Shown in pieces: positions 23,322 through 32,977 of a stretch of DNA of 64,000 nt. The notes beneath the pieces are model-generated. The model had not been told where the DNA came from. It saw nothing but the letters and a program-made list of their open reading frames with translations, and did not search any database. Origin of the DNA: an uncultured Desulfovibrio sp. (lineage in GTDB: Bacteria > Desulfobacterota > Desulfovibrionia > Desulfovibrionales > Desulfovibrionaceae); assembly GCA_913063155.1 (NCBI GenBank), contig CAJXYU010000003.1:372001-436000 (forward strand), read 5' to 3'. The position numbers were made by a program, and so were the translations under genes. The first letter of the stretch is position 1; every line of letters starts with the position of its first letter.

Positions 23322-25397
23322 CTAAACACCCGAAGCCCGGGCATCCTCTTTCAGTTCACGGATGAGGCCGGACAAACCATTTATCTGGTCGGCCAGCTCG
23401 GCCACTGCGGCAGCGGTTTCCGCAGCATTGGTGGCGGTGTCCATGGTGATCCTGTTGATCTCCTCCACAGCCAGGTTGATCTCCTCGCTGGTGGCGGACT
23501 GCTGCTCAGCAGCGGTGGCGATACTCTGAATCTGGCTGGCCGAAGTCTCCACACGCACTTCGATGGTCTCCAGAGCGCTGCCGGATTCCCGGGTCAGCCG
23601 GGCCACTTCGCCCAGTTCTCCCACCGCCTCGTCCATAGCCGCCATGTTGTCCCTGGTGGCGTTCTGAATAGTGGAAACCGCCGTTCCCACCTCGGTGGTG
23701 GCCTGCATGGTCTTTTCCGCCAACTTACGCACCTCGTCGGCGACCACGGCGAATCCGCGCCCCGCCTCACCGGCTCGCGCCGCCTCGATGGCCGCATTAA
23801 GCGCCAGCAAGTTGGTCTGGTCGGCAATATCGTTGATCACATTCATGATGCTGCCGATGGCCTCCACCTCGACGCCGAGTTTGTTCATACTCTCGCGAAG
23901 CTTTTCGGTCTCCTCGCGAGTATTCTCCATGGCCGCCACGGCCTGTTTGACCACAGCCATCCCACCGCCGGCCTTTTCCCGTGCGTCCTTGCCCACTTCG
24001 GCGGCTTCGGCCGAATTACGGGCCACCTCCAGTACGGTGGCGTTCATTTCCTCCATGGCCGTGGCCGTGGACTGGACGCGCTCGTTCTGCAGGTCGGTAC
24101 CGCGATGAATCTCATCGGATCGGCGAGCAATGGATTCCGAAGTCTTGCGCACATCCTCGACAAAAGCTTCCAACCTATGGGCCGCATGCAACATGCCCTC
24201 GCTTTTGGCCTGTTCAGCCATGGAACTGGCCTTTCTCGCTTCGTTGGTCGCCTTTTCCGCGGCAAGAGCCTTTTCCTCGGCCTCTTCGGTCTTGCTTTCC
24301 ACCTCGCGGATCTTGTCCTTGAGGGTGGCGACCATGACGCGCAGGGAGTCGGCCAACTCGCCGATTTCATCCGTGCGGGCCACTTCCAGCTCTCTGTCCA
24401 GCTCGCCGTCGGAGACGGCCTTGGCAAAACGCACGGTCCGGCCCAAGGCTTTGGTAATGCCCCGGACAAACCAATAGCCCGTCACAATGCCTCCCCCGAT
24501 AAGAAGCAGACTGATGAGAATGGTGGTCATGAGCGCTGAATTCATGCCGCTGAACAACTCGGTGTTGCTGGCCTCGGTGACAAGGTACCAGTCGAGTTCG
24601 GGTACGTACTGGGTCATGACCGAGACGCTGTCGTCGCCCGAGTCGTAGCTGAACCGGCAGCGTCCCTTGTTGAATATATCGGCCAGGCGCCCCTTGTAGC
24701 CGGGAATGGATTTGATGTTCTTTTTATTGATGAGCGCCTTGTCGGCATGAAGACGGATGACGCCGTTGCCGTCCACCATGAACGTGACGCCATGCTCGCC
24801 TATGGTCGTCTTGGTGATCATGTTCACGAAATCGTCCAGATTCAAGGCAATGGACGTCAGGCCGAGAAATTCATCGCCTCCCACGCGCCGGTTGATGAAG
24901 GCCACGGAGCCGAAATCAGGATGGTTCACATAGACGTTGATGCCCAATGTCTTGCCGCTCTGCTTGAAGGCCGAAAACCATGGGTCCGTTTTATCCTGCA
25001 CCAGGCGGCGGCTGGCATGGCCGGCCTTGTATTCATGGTATATTTTCGTCCCCCAGGAAACAAAGGAGCAGGCCATCGTGCCATAATACCCGCTGACCGA
25101 GGCCAGCAATCCGTAGGCCTTTTCATACCCTGCTTCGGGTTCCCCCTGCCTGATCCACTCCTCGAAAAAAGGGTCGCCGGCAATGATCGCCAATCCGGCC
25201 GTGGGCTCAAGCAACTTCTTGTCGATCACCCCCCCGATGTTCTCAACGGTGGACGGAAGCTGTTCCTCGTAGAGCTGTTGCTCAAGGCTCTCTCTTGCCA
25301 TGAGATTGTTGATGAGTGTGATGACGACACAGGATACAAGCAACAATATGATGACGATCAGATTCAGCTTGTGCCCGATTTTGAGTTTGAAATTCAT
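23322..25397 (-). CDS. Methyl-accepting chemotaxis protein (Cache-type sensor)
   Basis: 691 residues; the ATG at 25397 is preceded by GGAGGTG, the longer upstream start by nothing. Membrane helix about 12-30, a large extracytoplasmic Cache-like domain to about 290 (with WYLVTEAS near its end), second membrane helix, HAMP domain with [10 protein letters not shown], a long Ala/Glu/Lys-rich coiled coil, and the signalling hairpin tip [26 protein letters not shown]. No C-terminal NWETF-type pentapeptide, so adaptation would rely on another receptor's tether. Ligand unknown, probably a small organic molecule. Confidence 0.93.
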   Translation of the reverse strand: MNFKLKIGHKLNLIVIILLLVSCVVITLINNLMARESLEQQLYEEQLPSTVENIGGVIDKKLLEPTAGLAIIAGDPFFEEWIRQGEPEAGYEKAYGLLASVSGYYGTMACSFVSWGTKIYHEYKAGHASRRLVQDKTDPWFSAFKQSGKTLGINVYVNHPDFGSVAFINRRVGGDEFLGLTSIALNLDDFVNMITKTTIGEHGVTFMVDGNGVIRLHADKALINKKNIKSIPGYKGRLADIFNKGRCRFSYDSGDDSVSVMTQYVPELDWYLVTEASNTELFSGMNSALMTTILISLLLIGGGIVTGYWFVRGITKALGRTVRFAKAVSDGELDRELEVARTDEIGELADSLRVMVATLKDKIREVESKTEEAEEKALAAEKATNEARKASSMAEQAKSEGMLHAAHRLEAFVEDVRKTSESIARRSDEIHRGTDLQNERVQSTATAMEEMNATVLEVARNSAEAAEVGKDAREKAGGGMAVVKQAVAAMENTREETEKLRESMNKLGVEVEAIGSIMNVINDIADQTNLLALNAAIEAARAGEAGRGFAVVADEVRKLAEKTMQATTEVGTAVSTIQNATRDNMAAMDEAVGELGEVARLTRESGSALETIEVRVETSASQIQSIATAAEQQSATSEEINLAVEEINRITMDTATNAAETAAAVAELADQINGLSGLIRELKEDARASGV

Positions 25398-25638
25398 ACA
25401 GCACCTCCATGCGCACAATTATTAGGCAGCTAAGCAGCTGGCCTACTCTTTTCAAGCACTTTCCTCAACCGGAAACGAACGAAGAATTGTTAAACAAATA
25501 ATTTTCAAAGCCTTGGCTCGATTCAACAGACTGTGCAATATGCGCCCTTGGGCTTTCCGCATCCGCTCCCCATACGCTCGAAACGTCATTCGGGTGATCC
25601 CGGACGCGATTCTCCTTTAAAATACACCTCCCATGCAT
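25398..25638. other. Intergenic region, no gene seen
   Basis: The 300-bp gap between the chemoreceptor and the small membrane protein gene holds no credible reading frame in its first 240 bp. The rest (25639-25697) is the leader hairpin of the small protein. Confidence 0.5.
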
Positions 25639-25698
25639 TGACTCCCCCGCTCACGACTCTACTCTTTTATAAAGAGCCTTTGACAAAGGGGGGAGTCA
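25639..25698 (+). promoter_or_regulatory. Leader RNA hairpin that sequesters the ribosome-binding site
   Basis: TGACTCCCCC (25639-25648) is the exact complement of GGGGGAGTCA (25689-25698). The right arm contains the whole GGGGAG ribosome-binding site and reaches the A of the ATG. Inside lies a second perfect hairpin CTCTTT-TAT-AAAGAG (25662-25676). The structure would hide the start signal unless opened by temperature, a ligand or a protein. Confidence 0.6.
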
Positions 25699-25934
25699 TG
25701 ATCAGGTACATCTGCAAAATATGCGATTTCTCGGATCGCCTGAATCTGAAGGGGGTCGCCTACCTGATGTTCATTGTCGGCGCCGTGCTCGCGCTTTTTT
25801 CCTTGGTGGCCTGGCCGTTGCTTTTCGTATGGCCGGCAGTGTTCATCCTCGGCCTCTTGATGGCCTTCGGCCACGGTATATGTTCCGAATGCGAAATCCC
25901 GCATGACCATGATTCCGGGGCGGACGCCACCTGA
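25698..25934 (+). CDS. Small membrane protein with paired CXXC motifs
   Basis: 78 residues. C5-K-I-C8 near the N-terminus and CSEC near 63-66 flank a hydrophobic region of about 45 residues, long enough for two membrane helices. The four cysteines could bring together a zinc ribbon or redox pair on one side of the membrane. I recognise no named family. The ribosome-binding site lies in a hairpin arm, so expression is probably conditional. It faces the sugar porter gene tail-to-tail. Confidence 0.7.
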   Translation: MIRYICKICDFSDRLNLKGVAYLMFIVGAVLALFSLVAWPLLFVWPAVFILGLLMAFGHGICSECEIPHDHDSGADAT

Positions 25935-25977
25935 CAGAAAATCGCGCGATCAGCAAGAGCCCATGAACCGGACATGA

Positions 25978-26007
25978 AAAAGCCCGGCCGCTTGAATGCG
26001 GCCGGGC
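25978..26007 (-). terminator. Terminator of the sugar porter gene
   Basis: GCCCGGCCGC (25982-25991) pairs with GCGGCCGGGC (25998-26007); on the minus strand it is followed by a T run. It also follows the small membrane protein gene on the other strand. Confidence 0.85.
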
Positions 26008-26034
26008 ATCATCGTTTTCCCGTCATGGGATGCT

Positions 26035-27435
26035 TCAGTGACGCACCACCGGATCACCGAGGTGGCGGAGCCTTTTGCCCGCGTAAAGGTTTGCTTCAAG
26101 GTCCTCCAGAGGGCGGTCCTTGGTCTCCGGCAGGAACATGTACGCCAGCACGAGGCACACGACAGTGAGGGCGACATACAGAAGGTAGGTCGCTCCCATG
26201 CCGATGGCGTGGCTCAGGGAGAGATAGGTGCCGGAAACAACCATGTTCATGCCCCAGTTCATGCAACTGCCCAAGGCCATACCCGGCCCGCGTATTTTGA
26301 GCGGGAAAAGTTCGCCCAGCATGACCCAGGCCACGCCGCCCAGGCTGCAGGTGTAAAAAAGCACATAGGCCAGGATGCTTGCAAGACGCACCCAACGCAG
26401 ATCAACCGCCTCGGGAAAGACACCCAGGTAACTCCCGCCAAGCGAGCACAGACAGAGCATGGACAAGACGCTGCCCCAAAACAGCAGCTTGCGGCGGCCC
26501 AGTTTTTCGATAAGCATGGACCCGGGAATGACCGAGACCACGTTCATGACCCCGAGCAGGGTGGCGGCGAAAAGCGCTCCCTTCCCAGCCTTGAACCCGG
26601 CGGCTTCGAAAATCTGGGCCGCGTAGCAGGTCACAGCGGAAACGCCCGCCACCTGTTGCATGAAGAATAGCCCGGCTCCGGCCAGGGCCAACTGCAGGTA
26701 TGGCCTGCTGAACAGGGTGCTCCAGCCGCCCGTTCCGTGCCGCAGGGTCTCATGAATGCTCTCTATCTCTCCCTCCACATCCTGTCTGCCGAGAGTCAAT
26801 CGAAGCACATTGCGCGCTTCCTGGTCATTACCACTCAGCACCAGCATGCGGGGGCTGTTGGGCGCCTTGAGCATGCCCAGCCCGAGGATGGCCGCAAAAA
26901 TGAACTCGACGCCGCAGACCCAGCGCCACAACCCGCCGTCGCCCAGAAACCAAAAGGTTCCGAAGGAAAACAGAAATCCGAAACTGATGGCGGCCTGATA
27001 AAAGAACAGTGCCGTGCCGCGAATTTCGGGCGGAGAGATTTCGGAGATGTACATGGGAACAATGACGGCCGAAATACCGATGGCGGCGCCCACAAGCACC
27101 TTGCCCGCGAATCCCGCGGCATACACCGAGGAAAAGGCCACACACAGGGAACCGACACAGAAAAGCATGGCGCAAAGGATGACCGACTCCCTGCGACCAA
27201 ACCGGGTGGCCATAAAACTGGCCAGCACGCCGCCAAGAAGCGCACCCCAGAAAACACCGCTCACGAGCATGCCGGTCAAGGCATGGTCGTTGATACCCAG
27301 GCCGTAGACCGCCGCCATTTCACTCAAGGCGCTGGAGGTCAGGCCGATATCAAACCCCAGCAGCAGCCCGCCGATGGACGCCAGCCCGGCCACAGCATAA
27401 ATATATGGACGATTGATGTTTGCCTTTCGAGTCAT
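26035..27435 (-). CDS. MFS sugar porter
   Basis: 466 residues, 12 membrane helices. Sugar porter signatures: GFDIGLTSSAL at helix 1, GRR motif near 83, PMYISEISPPEIRG near 135, QQVAGVSAVTCYA near 272, and PETKDRPLED at the C-terminus. Substrate by family: hexose or inositol-type sugar with proton symport. Sugar uptake is uncommon in sulfate reducers, so the role may be compatible-solute or cyclitol uptake (inference). No metabolic partner gene lies next to it. Confidence 0.92.
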   Translation of the reverse strand: MTRKANINRPYIYAVAGLASIGGLLLGFDIGLTSSALSEMAAVYGLGINDHALTGMLVSGVFWGALLGGVLASFMATRFGRRESVILCAMLFCVGSLCVAFSSVYAAGFAGKVLVGAAIGISAVIVPMYISEISPPEIRGTALFFYQAAISFGFLFSFGTFWFLGDGGLWRWVCGVEFIFAAILGLGMLKAPNSPRMLVLSGNDQEARNVLRLTLGRQDVEGEIESIHETLRHGTGGWSTLFSRPYLQLALAGAGLFFMQQVAGVSAVTCYAAQIFEAAGFKAGKGALFAATLLGVMNVVSVIPGSMLIEKLGRRKLLFWGSVLSMLCLCSLGGSYLGVFPEAVDLRWVRLASILAYVLFYTCSLGGVAWVMLGELFPLKIRGPGMALGSCMNWGMNMVVSGTYLSLSHAIGMGATYLLYVALTVVCLVLAYMFLPETKDRPLEDLEANLYAGKRLRHLGDPVVRH

Positions 27436-27771
27436 TGTATCCTCATGAAGCTACCGAAGCGGGCTGTCGCCCGGTACACACAATTTTCTTCCCCCGAAAG
27501 CGGCCGACAACCAACACTTGGATTCTCCTCAAAAGAGAGTTTCCGGCCCCTGCCGGGAAAGCAATAGCCAAAAAGACCGTTACTGTGATATGCGGATTAG
27601 GTGGGAATTGCCATTGATTTTCCCATCATCCGGCAGTTTCTGGTGTGCTGGGCGTCATGTCGGCTTTGCGCCGCGAAGACTGAATGGACCCGAAGCATCG
27701 AGAATCTTCTTGCAGATGTAAAGATTTGAAAACCGACCTATGCTGAAACGGAACAAGCCTGGGAGGGAACA
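27436..27771. other. Intergenic region between divergent sugar porter and chemoreceptor genes
   Basis: I see no gene. It contains the 5' sides of both divergent transcripts and a short GGCCCCTGCCGGG hairpin near 27545. No recognised riboswitch or clear sigma-28 promoter was found. Confidence 0.45.
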
Positions 27772-29529
27772 ATGCTCAAAAATATCAGTATCGGAAACAA
27801 GCTGCTGCTTATCCTCGGGATCAACGTCGCCCTTCTCATCGTCATGGGCCTGCTGGCAATCATGAGCACGGAAAGCCTCCACGAAGAGGTGGAAACCATC
27901 TTCAACCGCGACCTCAAGGGCATGACTTTCCTGCTTGAGGCCGATCGCGACCTTCACCAGGCGTTCATCGCCGAGCGGACCATGCTTCTCGCCAAGCCCG
28001 GCAGCGAAAGCTTCCGGCAGCAAATGAAAGACTACACCGACAACAAGGAACAGGCCGATACCCGTGTCGAAAAATTTGCAAAGACCACCAAGGTGCCCGG
28101 GCAACTCGAACTGGTGCAGGCATACATGGCCGACAGGAAGAAATGGGACGAAGTCTCCCTGAAACTTCTCGAAGACAGGCGGGCCGGAGCGGATCCCGAG
28201 AAGCTCAGCGCAATCTCATTGAATGAAGGAATGCAGCGTTTCGACGCAATGCGCGACCACATCGACCAACTCACAGAGGCGCTCCATGCGCAGGCCGAAA
28301 CCGCTGAAGCTTTCTCCATAACATTCCATTACAGGCTGATCGTCATCATCATCGTCCTGACAGTCGGCAGCGCCCTGTTTGGGATCATATGCACCCTGCT
28401 CATCACCCGCAACATCACCGTCCCCATTCAGAAACTCATGGATTTCACCGCCAGGCTGGCTTCCGGAGACTATCCGCCCACCATGGGCCTGAACCGAAAT
28501 GACGAAATCGGGTCCCTGGCCCATTCCTTCGACGACATGAACGCCACCCTCCAGCGCAACATGCAGGAAATCGCCGACAAGAGCCGGGAAGCGGAAGAAA
28601 AGGCCGAAGCGGCGGAAAAGGCCATGATCGAGGCCGACGAGGCCCGAAAAGCGGCAGAACGGGCCAAAAAGGAAGGAATGAACCAGGCAGCTGCCGAACT
28701 TGAACAGATCGTCTCGCAGATCGCCTCGGCCTCCGAGGAACTCAACGCCCAGATTCAGGAATCCCTCAATGGTTCGGAGGCCCAGCGCGGCAGGACCACC
28801 GAAGTGGCCACGGCCATGGAGGAAATGAACGCCACGGTCCTGGAAGTTGCCAACAACGCCGCCAGCGCTTCAGAAAACGCCAACAACGCCAAGACGCAGG
28901 CCGATGACGGCGGGCAGGTCGTGGAACGTGTCGTGGAGTCCATTGAGCAGCTGAACCGGGAAACCGACCAGCTTCACACGGAGATGAACGATCTCGGTCG
29001 GCAGGCCGAAGCCATCGGCCAGATCATGAGTGTAATCAGCGATATTGCCGACCAGACCAACCTTCTTGCCCTGAACGCGGCCATCGAGGCGGCGCGGGCC
29101 GGTGAGGCTGGACGCGGATTTGCCGTAGTCGCCGACGAGGTGCGCAAGTTGGCGGAAAAAACCATGTCCGCGACTCAGGAGGTCGGCAACTCCATCGGCT
29201 CCATCCAGGACAGTACCCGCAAAAGCATCCACTCAATGGAGCAGACCTCCCAGCTGGTGTCCCACAGCACCGAACTGGCGCAGCAGGCGGGCTCCTCGCT
29301 GGAAAAAATCCAGACCATCATCGACGACACGGCCGACCAGGTTCACGCCATCGCCACCGCAGCCGAACAGCAATCCGCTTCCTCCGAAGAGATCAACCGG
29401 GGCACCGAGGAGATCAACACCATCGCCGGAGAAACGGCAGAGGCCATGAGCCAGTCCGCCCTTGCAATGGACGATATGGCCCGGCTGTCGGAGCAGCTTC
29501 GCACCCTCATCAACGAAATGCAGGAGTAG
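27772..29529 (+). CDS. Methyl-accepting chemotaxis protein (four-helix-bundle sensor)
   Basis: 585 residues; GGGAGGG precedes the ATG. Membrane helices at about 11-31 and 190-213 flank a helical periplasmic sensor of about 155 residues of the 4HB type (contains [13 protein letters not shown]). HAMP follows, then a coiled coil rich in [14 protein letters not shown] repeats, and the signalling tip [19 protein letters not shown]. No C-terminal pentapeptide. The sensor ligand is not known. It is flanked by a terminator at 29591-29619. Confidence 0.93.
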   Translation: MLKNISIGNKLLLILGINVALLIVMGLLAIMSTESLHEEVETIFNRDLKGMTFLLEADRDLHQAFIAERTMLLAKPGSESFRQQMKDYTDNKEQADTRVEKFAKTTKVPGQLELVQAYMADRKKWDEVSLKLLEDRRAGADPEKLSAISLNEGMQRFDAMRDHIDQLTEALHAQAETAEAFSITFHYRLIVIIIVLTVGSALFGIICTLLITRNITVPIQKLMDFTARLASGDYPPTMGLNRNDEIGSLAHSFDDMNATLQRNMQEIADKSREAEEKAEAAEKAMIEADEARKAAERAKKEGMNQAAAELEQIVSQIASASEELNAQIQESLNGSEAQRGRTTEVATAMEEMNATVLEVANNAASASENANNAKTQADDGGQVVERVVESIEQLNRETDQLHTEMNDLGRQAEAIGQIMSVISDIADQTNLLALNAAIEAARAGEAGRGFAVVADEVRKLAEKTMSATQEVGNSIGSIQDSTRKSIHSMEQTSQLVSHSTELAQQAGSSLEKIQTIIDDTADQVHAIATAAEQQSASSEEINRGTEEINTIAGETAEAMSQSALAMDDMARLSEQLRTLINEMQE

Positions 29530-29590
29530 CCGCCAAAATACGGAAGACCGGTGCGTATCCTGCTGTCCAGGACGTTGCCGAAATAAAACA

Positions 29591-29619
29591 AAAAAGGCCC
29601 GCACATGTGCGGGCCTTTT
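29591..29619. terminator. Bidirectional terminator
   Basis: GGCCCGCA-CATG-TGCGGGCC flanked by A and T runs, between the chemoreceptor gene and the convergent rrf2 gene. Confidence 0.9.
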
Positions 29620-29639
29620 CGCCTTGTAACTAAAAAAAG

Positions 29640-30086
29640 CTACTTCAGAGGGGGATTGATGTTTTCCGGGGTCTCGCAATGAGCGACACCGTTCAGCAGA
29701 TCGGCAAGGGTAATGCCGTTCAAAGTTTCGTACATGGAATCCGAAGCCTTCACCCACAAATTACGGGTGATGCAGTCCTCAAAACGAGGACACGTGGAGT
29801 CCTGACTCTTACACTCTACCAGGGAAATATCCCCTTCAAGCACACGCACGATTTCACCAACGGAAATCTCTTCAGGGTTCTTGGCCAGCATGTGCCCGCC
29901 CTTGGGGCCACGCTTGCTGCGAATGAACCCAGCCTGTTTCAGTTCACGGATGAGTTTTTCAAGATACTTTACTGAAACGCCCTGTCGTAGGGCAATATCA
30001 CTGATCCTCACCGGTTTTTCCGCACCGTTCTGGGCAATGTCCAGAGCCATGCGGGTCCCATACCTACTTCTCGTCGTCAGTTTCAT
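29640..30086 (-). CDS. Rrf2/IscR-family regulator with three-cysteine cluster motif
   Basis: 148 residues. The winged helix covers 1-80 (MKLTTRSRYGTRMALD start, then ALRQGVSVKYLEKLIREL and GGHMLAK). Cys92-x5-7-Cys-x5-Cys (VECKSQDSTC then FEDC) gives the 2Fe-2S ligand set of IscR-type proteins. No isc genes are nearby. The gap to the next minus-strand gene at 30263 is 176 bp, so it is probably a separate transcript. Likely senses iron-sulfur or oxidant status. Confidence 0.92.
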   Translation of the reverse strand: MKLTTRSRYGTRMALDIAQNGAEKPVRISDIALRQGVSVKYLEKLIRELKQAGFIRSKRGPKGGHMLAKNPEEISVGEIVRVLEGDISLVECKSQDSTCPRFEDCITRNLWVKASDSMYETLNGITLADLLNGVAHCETPENINPPLK

Positions 30087-30262
30087 GGTATTACCTCGCT
30101 GCCCTCAAACAGGGACAATTAACAAAATATCCGCTTGAATGTCCACTTGTTCATACGTATTTTTTAAACACAGAAAACACACCAATTACGTATGAAATTT
30201 TCCAAGCGCTATCAAGTGGTTTTTATGAATGAGGGCTGACCTATAATCAACTGAAAATATGA

Positions 30263-30859
30263 TTAATCTTTTCTGGAACGAAAATAGGTGACCAGGCCGA
30301 CGACACCCATGAGATACCCCAGCCCAGCAGCGACTTCCCTAGCTCCGGGGTCTTCATTGTGCATTTCCGCAATCATTTCCTTGAGAGGCGCGGTTTCCTC
30401 CGCAACGGCTTTTTTCACAGCAGTTCGTACAATATGCCTCAACCCCTCTATATTTTCCACAGAAGGGATTTCCGCCTGGGGATTATCCGGTTCGGAGTCG
30501 GCCTGATCCGCTTCTTCTCCACCGCCGAACTCCTTGTAGCGGACAAGCCACTCACCGCGGTGCCCCTGGCTGGCGTCCAGCACCAGGCGCAGGTCGCTTT
30601 TGCGCTCATAGGCCTGCTGCGGAATTGTGAAGGAAAACTTGCCGTCCTTGTTCGTGACTCCGCTCAGATATTCTTCCCCGGAGACCGCGTTCTGCACGTG
30701 GACAACACCGCCCTGGACCCGTTTGGACTTGCTGAAGCCGCTGTCGGTATGAATGGTGTCGCCATCCACATAGGCGAAGATATTCACCTTGTGGGCGTGT
30801 GCGGCAGTGGCAAAACAACAAACCAGCAGAAAAGAGAACAACAGAAGACGATTGACCAT
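30263..30859 (-). CDS. NikL/CbiL-like periplasmic auxiliary protein of a nickel/cobalt ECF transporter
   Basis: 198 residues with a signal peptide ending near AHA (about 22), a beta-rich extracytoplasmic domain starting HKVNIFAYVDGD, and a C-terminal membrane helix (about 175-195) followed by RSRKD. This is the layout of the NikL/CbiL component that accompanies NikM/CbiM. It starts 17 bp after cbiM on the same strand. An early His-rich start of the mature protein could help metal capture. Confidence 0.75.
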   Translation of the reverse strand: MVNRLLLFSFLLVCCFATAAHAHKVNIFAYVDGDTIHTDSGFSKSKRVQGGVVHVQNAVSGEEYLSGVTNKDGKFSFTIPQQAYERKSDLRLVLDASQGHRGEWLVRYKEFGGGEEADQADSEPDNPQAEIPSVENIEGLRHIVRTAVKKAVAEETAPLKEMIAEMHNEDPGAREVAAGLGYLMGVVGLVTYFRSRKD

Positions 30860-30876
30860 GGTACGACTCCAGGAAA

Positions 30877-31482
30877 TCAGGCGGTTACGCCGCTCAGCAC
30901 TTCAGGCTTGACGCGGGCGAGGAAGGAAAAGGCGAAGCCGGTGACCACCCCTTCGATGATCATGACCGGAACATGCCAGAGAAACATGGCCTGGGCAGCC
31001 GGCAAAAACTGGTCGCCGGACAGGGCAAGCGCCCCTGACGTGAGTATTGTGCTCATCAGTACGGCCAGAGATCCGACACAGAAGGCCCCGACAAAACGGC
31101 TGCCGTTGCCTCGACGCAGCAGCGGCCGAAAAAGATAAAAACACAGCACGGCCGGTGCCGCCATGTTGAAGGTGTTGACCCCCAAGACGGTCAGACCGCC
31201 GAACTGGAAAAGCACGGCCTGAAGCAGCAGGGCCACGAATATGGACGGAAACGCGGCCCAGCCGAGCACCACGCCCAGCAAGCCGTTGAGAATCAAGTGG
31301 GCGCTGCCCACGCCGACCGGCACATGCACCAAGGAGCCCACGAAAAAAGCGGCGGACAGGATGGCAACGCTCATGATTCGGTCATAGTCCATGCGTTTGA
31401 GGCCCACGGCGATGCCGCCGGCAGCCAGAACCGCTCCACTCACCAGGACCGGCGCGCTCAGGACCCCTTCGGAAATATGCAT
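30877..31482 (-). CDS. cbiM: CbiM/NikM-type metal-binding S component of an ECF transporter
   Basis: 201 residues, about six membrane helices. The N-terminus MHISEG is diagnostic: the first residues with conserved His2 bind Co2+ or Ni2+. Further His residues appear in LVHVPVG and SAHLILNG. AAGGAGG precedes the ATG. The energy-coupling CbiQ and ATPase CbiO genes are not next to it; only the NikL/CbiL-like gene follows. Some CbiM pairs can work alone (known for CbiMN); whether this pair does is unknown. Confidence 0.9.
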   Translation of the reverse strand: MHISEGVLSAPVLVSGAVLAAGGIAVGLKRMDYDRIMSVAILSAAFFVGSLVHVPVGVGSAHLILNGLLGVVLGWAAFPSIFVALLLQAVLFQFGGLTVLGVNTFNMAAPAVLCFYLFRPLLRRGNGSRFVGAFCVGSLAVLMSTILTSGALALSGDQFLPAAQAMFLWHVPVMIIEGVVTGFAFSFLARVKPEVLSGVTA

Positions 31483-31633
31483 GCTCCCTCCTTTGTCCTT
31501 ATGGACAGGGTGTTAAGAAAACGGAATTCGTATACACCATGTGCCAGCGAACAACAAGCGGTATGCCGAAATGGAGCGGCGCGACAGGGTGCAAAGTTAA
31601 ATAAAAACACTTTGAAATCAATATGTTGTCGAA

Positions 31634-32884
31634 TCAATCAAAATCAGCCAGCAGAGAGCTGACATGGATGCCGGCCACGGAGGGGGTGTCGTGATATCGC
31701 GAGCGGATCCGGAAAGTGGCCTGATGCAACTGGTCCGAGGAGATGCCGTTTCGCAGGGCGGTGACTGCCTCGATATAGGCGGCAATGCTGTCGCAGACCT
31801 TGAGCAGTTCCCCGTCCTTGGGGTCCAGGGAATCCAGGTTGTACTGCCCGGCCAGTTCCTCGGAGAGCACCTCCTCCACCACCCCGTCGCGCATGATGGT
31901 GGCCTTGAACTCCGAGCCCACTTCCAGGCCCAGGAAATAGGCCATCCGGTCGGCAATATCTTCGTAGCCGCCGTTCCGCAAAGGTTCGAGCACCACCCGC
32001 TCCAATTCCCGTTCTTCGTACTCGCGGATCAGGTCGCCGATCTCCTGGGAAGCGCTCTTGACCGGAGAAATGATGTCGCGGGTCAACAACTCGGGCAGGT
32101 CGTGAATGAGGCCGGAAAAGAAGTTGTTCTGCATGCGGGCCCGGCAGGCGCCAACCTCCATGCTGAAGAACCAGGAATAGGCGGCCACTATGTACATGTG
32201 CCCCAGCACCGAGGTCTCGGGCACACGCGGAGTCTGGGACCACCGTTTCTGGAAACGCAGCCTGCCGCACATTCTGGCGAACCGGCCCAAGACCGTGCGC
32301 TCGTCGTCCAGCAGCTCGGGGACGCCGTCCAGGTCGGTGAACTCGCCCAACCGGTCGATGAAGCTCTGCTCGATCTCCTGAAGCTCATCGTCCATGGTGT
32401 TGATGGTCTTCAGAAGCTTGAACTCGGAGTAGCTGGCGTAGAGATGGGCAGCGTGCAGTATGCGCCTCGCCAGTCCCTTCTGTTCGGGCTCCATGAGGGA
32501 GGCGGTCATGCGCTCCATGAATTCCTCGCCCAAAGGGAGAATACGGGGGGTGAGTTCACGGATGACCCAGCGGGTGAGGCGCTGGTAGTCCTCGCGGTTT
32601 TCCTTGATCTTGTAGAAGACCGGCGGCTTGATGTCCGTGATGACCAAGCGATAGAGATAGTCGAACAAACCGCCCTCCACCACGGCTTCACCCAGGGCCC
32701 GCTTGCGGGCCACGTCCATATCGCGCGAATTGAGTACGAACAAAAGCCAGGCCACAATCATCTTGTGGGCCTGCTTGTCCACTTCCACCAGCTCCATGGG
32801 CCGCAGCTTGTCGTTCCAGCGTTTCATGAATGCGCCGGTAAAGACCAGCTCCAGAAGACTCTTGCGGATGGTGATGGAAGACAT
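31634..32884 (-). CDS. HD-domain protein
   Basis: 416 residues; ATG at 32884 with GGAG upstream. The middle contains the HD-type phosphohydrolase motif: H in LGHMYIVAAYSW (about 233), and HD in SGLIHDLPELLTRD (about 268). The protein resembles the YfbR-like HD group that act on nucleotides, but the N-terminal 200 residues are helical and not recognised. It lies 93 bp downstream of the ATP-grasp gene on the same strand, so it may belong to that cluster. Function unknown. Confidence 0.85.
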   Translation of the reverse strand: MSSITIRKSLLELVFTGAFMKRWNDKLRPMELVEVDKQAHKMIVAWLLFVLNSRDMDVARKRALGEAVVEGGLFDYLYRLVITDIKPPVFYKIKENREDYQRLTRWVIRELTPRILPLGEEFMERMTASLMEPEQKGLARRILHAAHLYASYSEFKLLKTINTMDDELQEIEQSFIDRLGEFTDLDGVPELLDDERTVLGRFARMCGRLRFQKRWSQTPRVPETSVLGHMYIVAAYSWFFSMEVGACRARMQNNFFSGLIHDLPELLTRDIISPVKSASQEIGDLIREYEERELERVVLEPLRNGGYEDIADRMAYFLGLEVGSEFKATIMRDGVVEEVLSEELAGQYNLDSLDPKDGELLKVCDSIAAYIEAVTALRNGISSDQLHQATFRIRSRYHDTPSVAGIHVSSLLADFD

Positions 32885-32977
32885 GGCGGCTCCGTGTTCT
32901 GTTCGTTTACGGGAAGCCAGAGTGCCGAAAATGCACTGGAAAGGCAACGGACAAGATGACCGTCCTGCAGCCGCAGC

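Noticed and set aside
27715..27750. Sigma-28 flagellar-type promoter before the chemoreceptor at 27772
   Set aside because: TAAAGATT is present but the second half (GCCGATAA-like) is not at the required 11-nt spacing.
31483..31633. Cobalamin or nickel riboswitch/operator before cbiM
   Set aside because: The 151-bp gap is too short for a full cobalamin riboswitch and has no B12-box or clear NikR palindrome.
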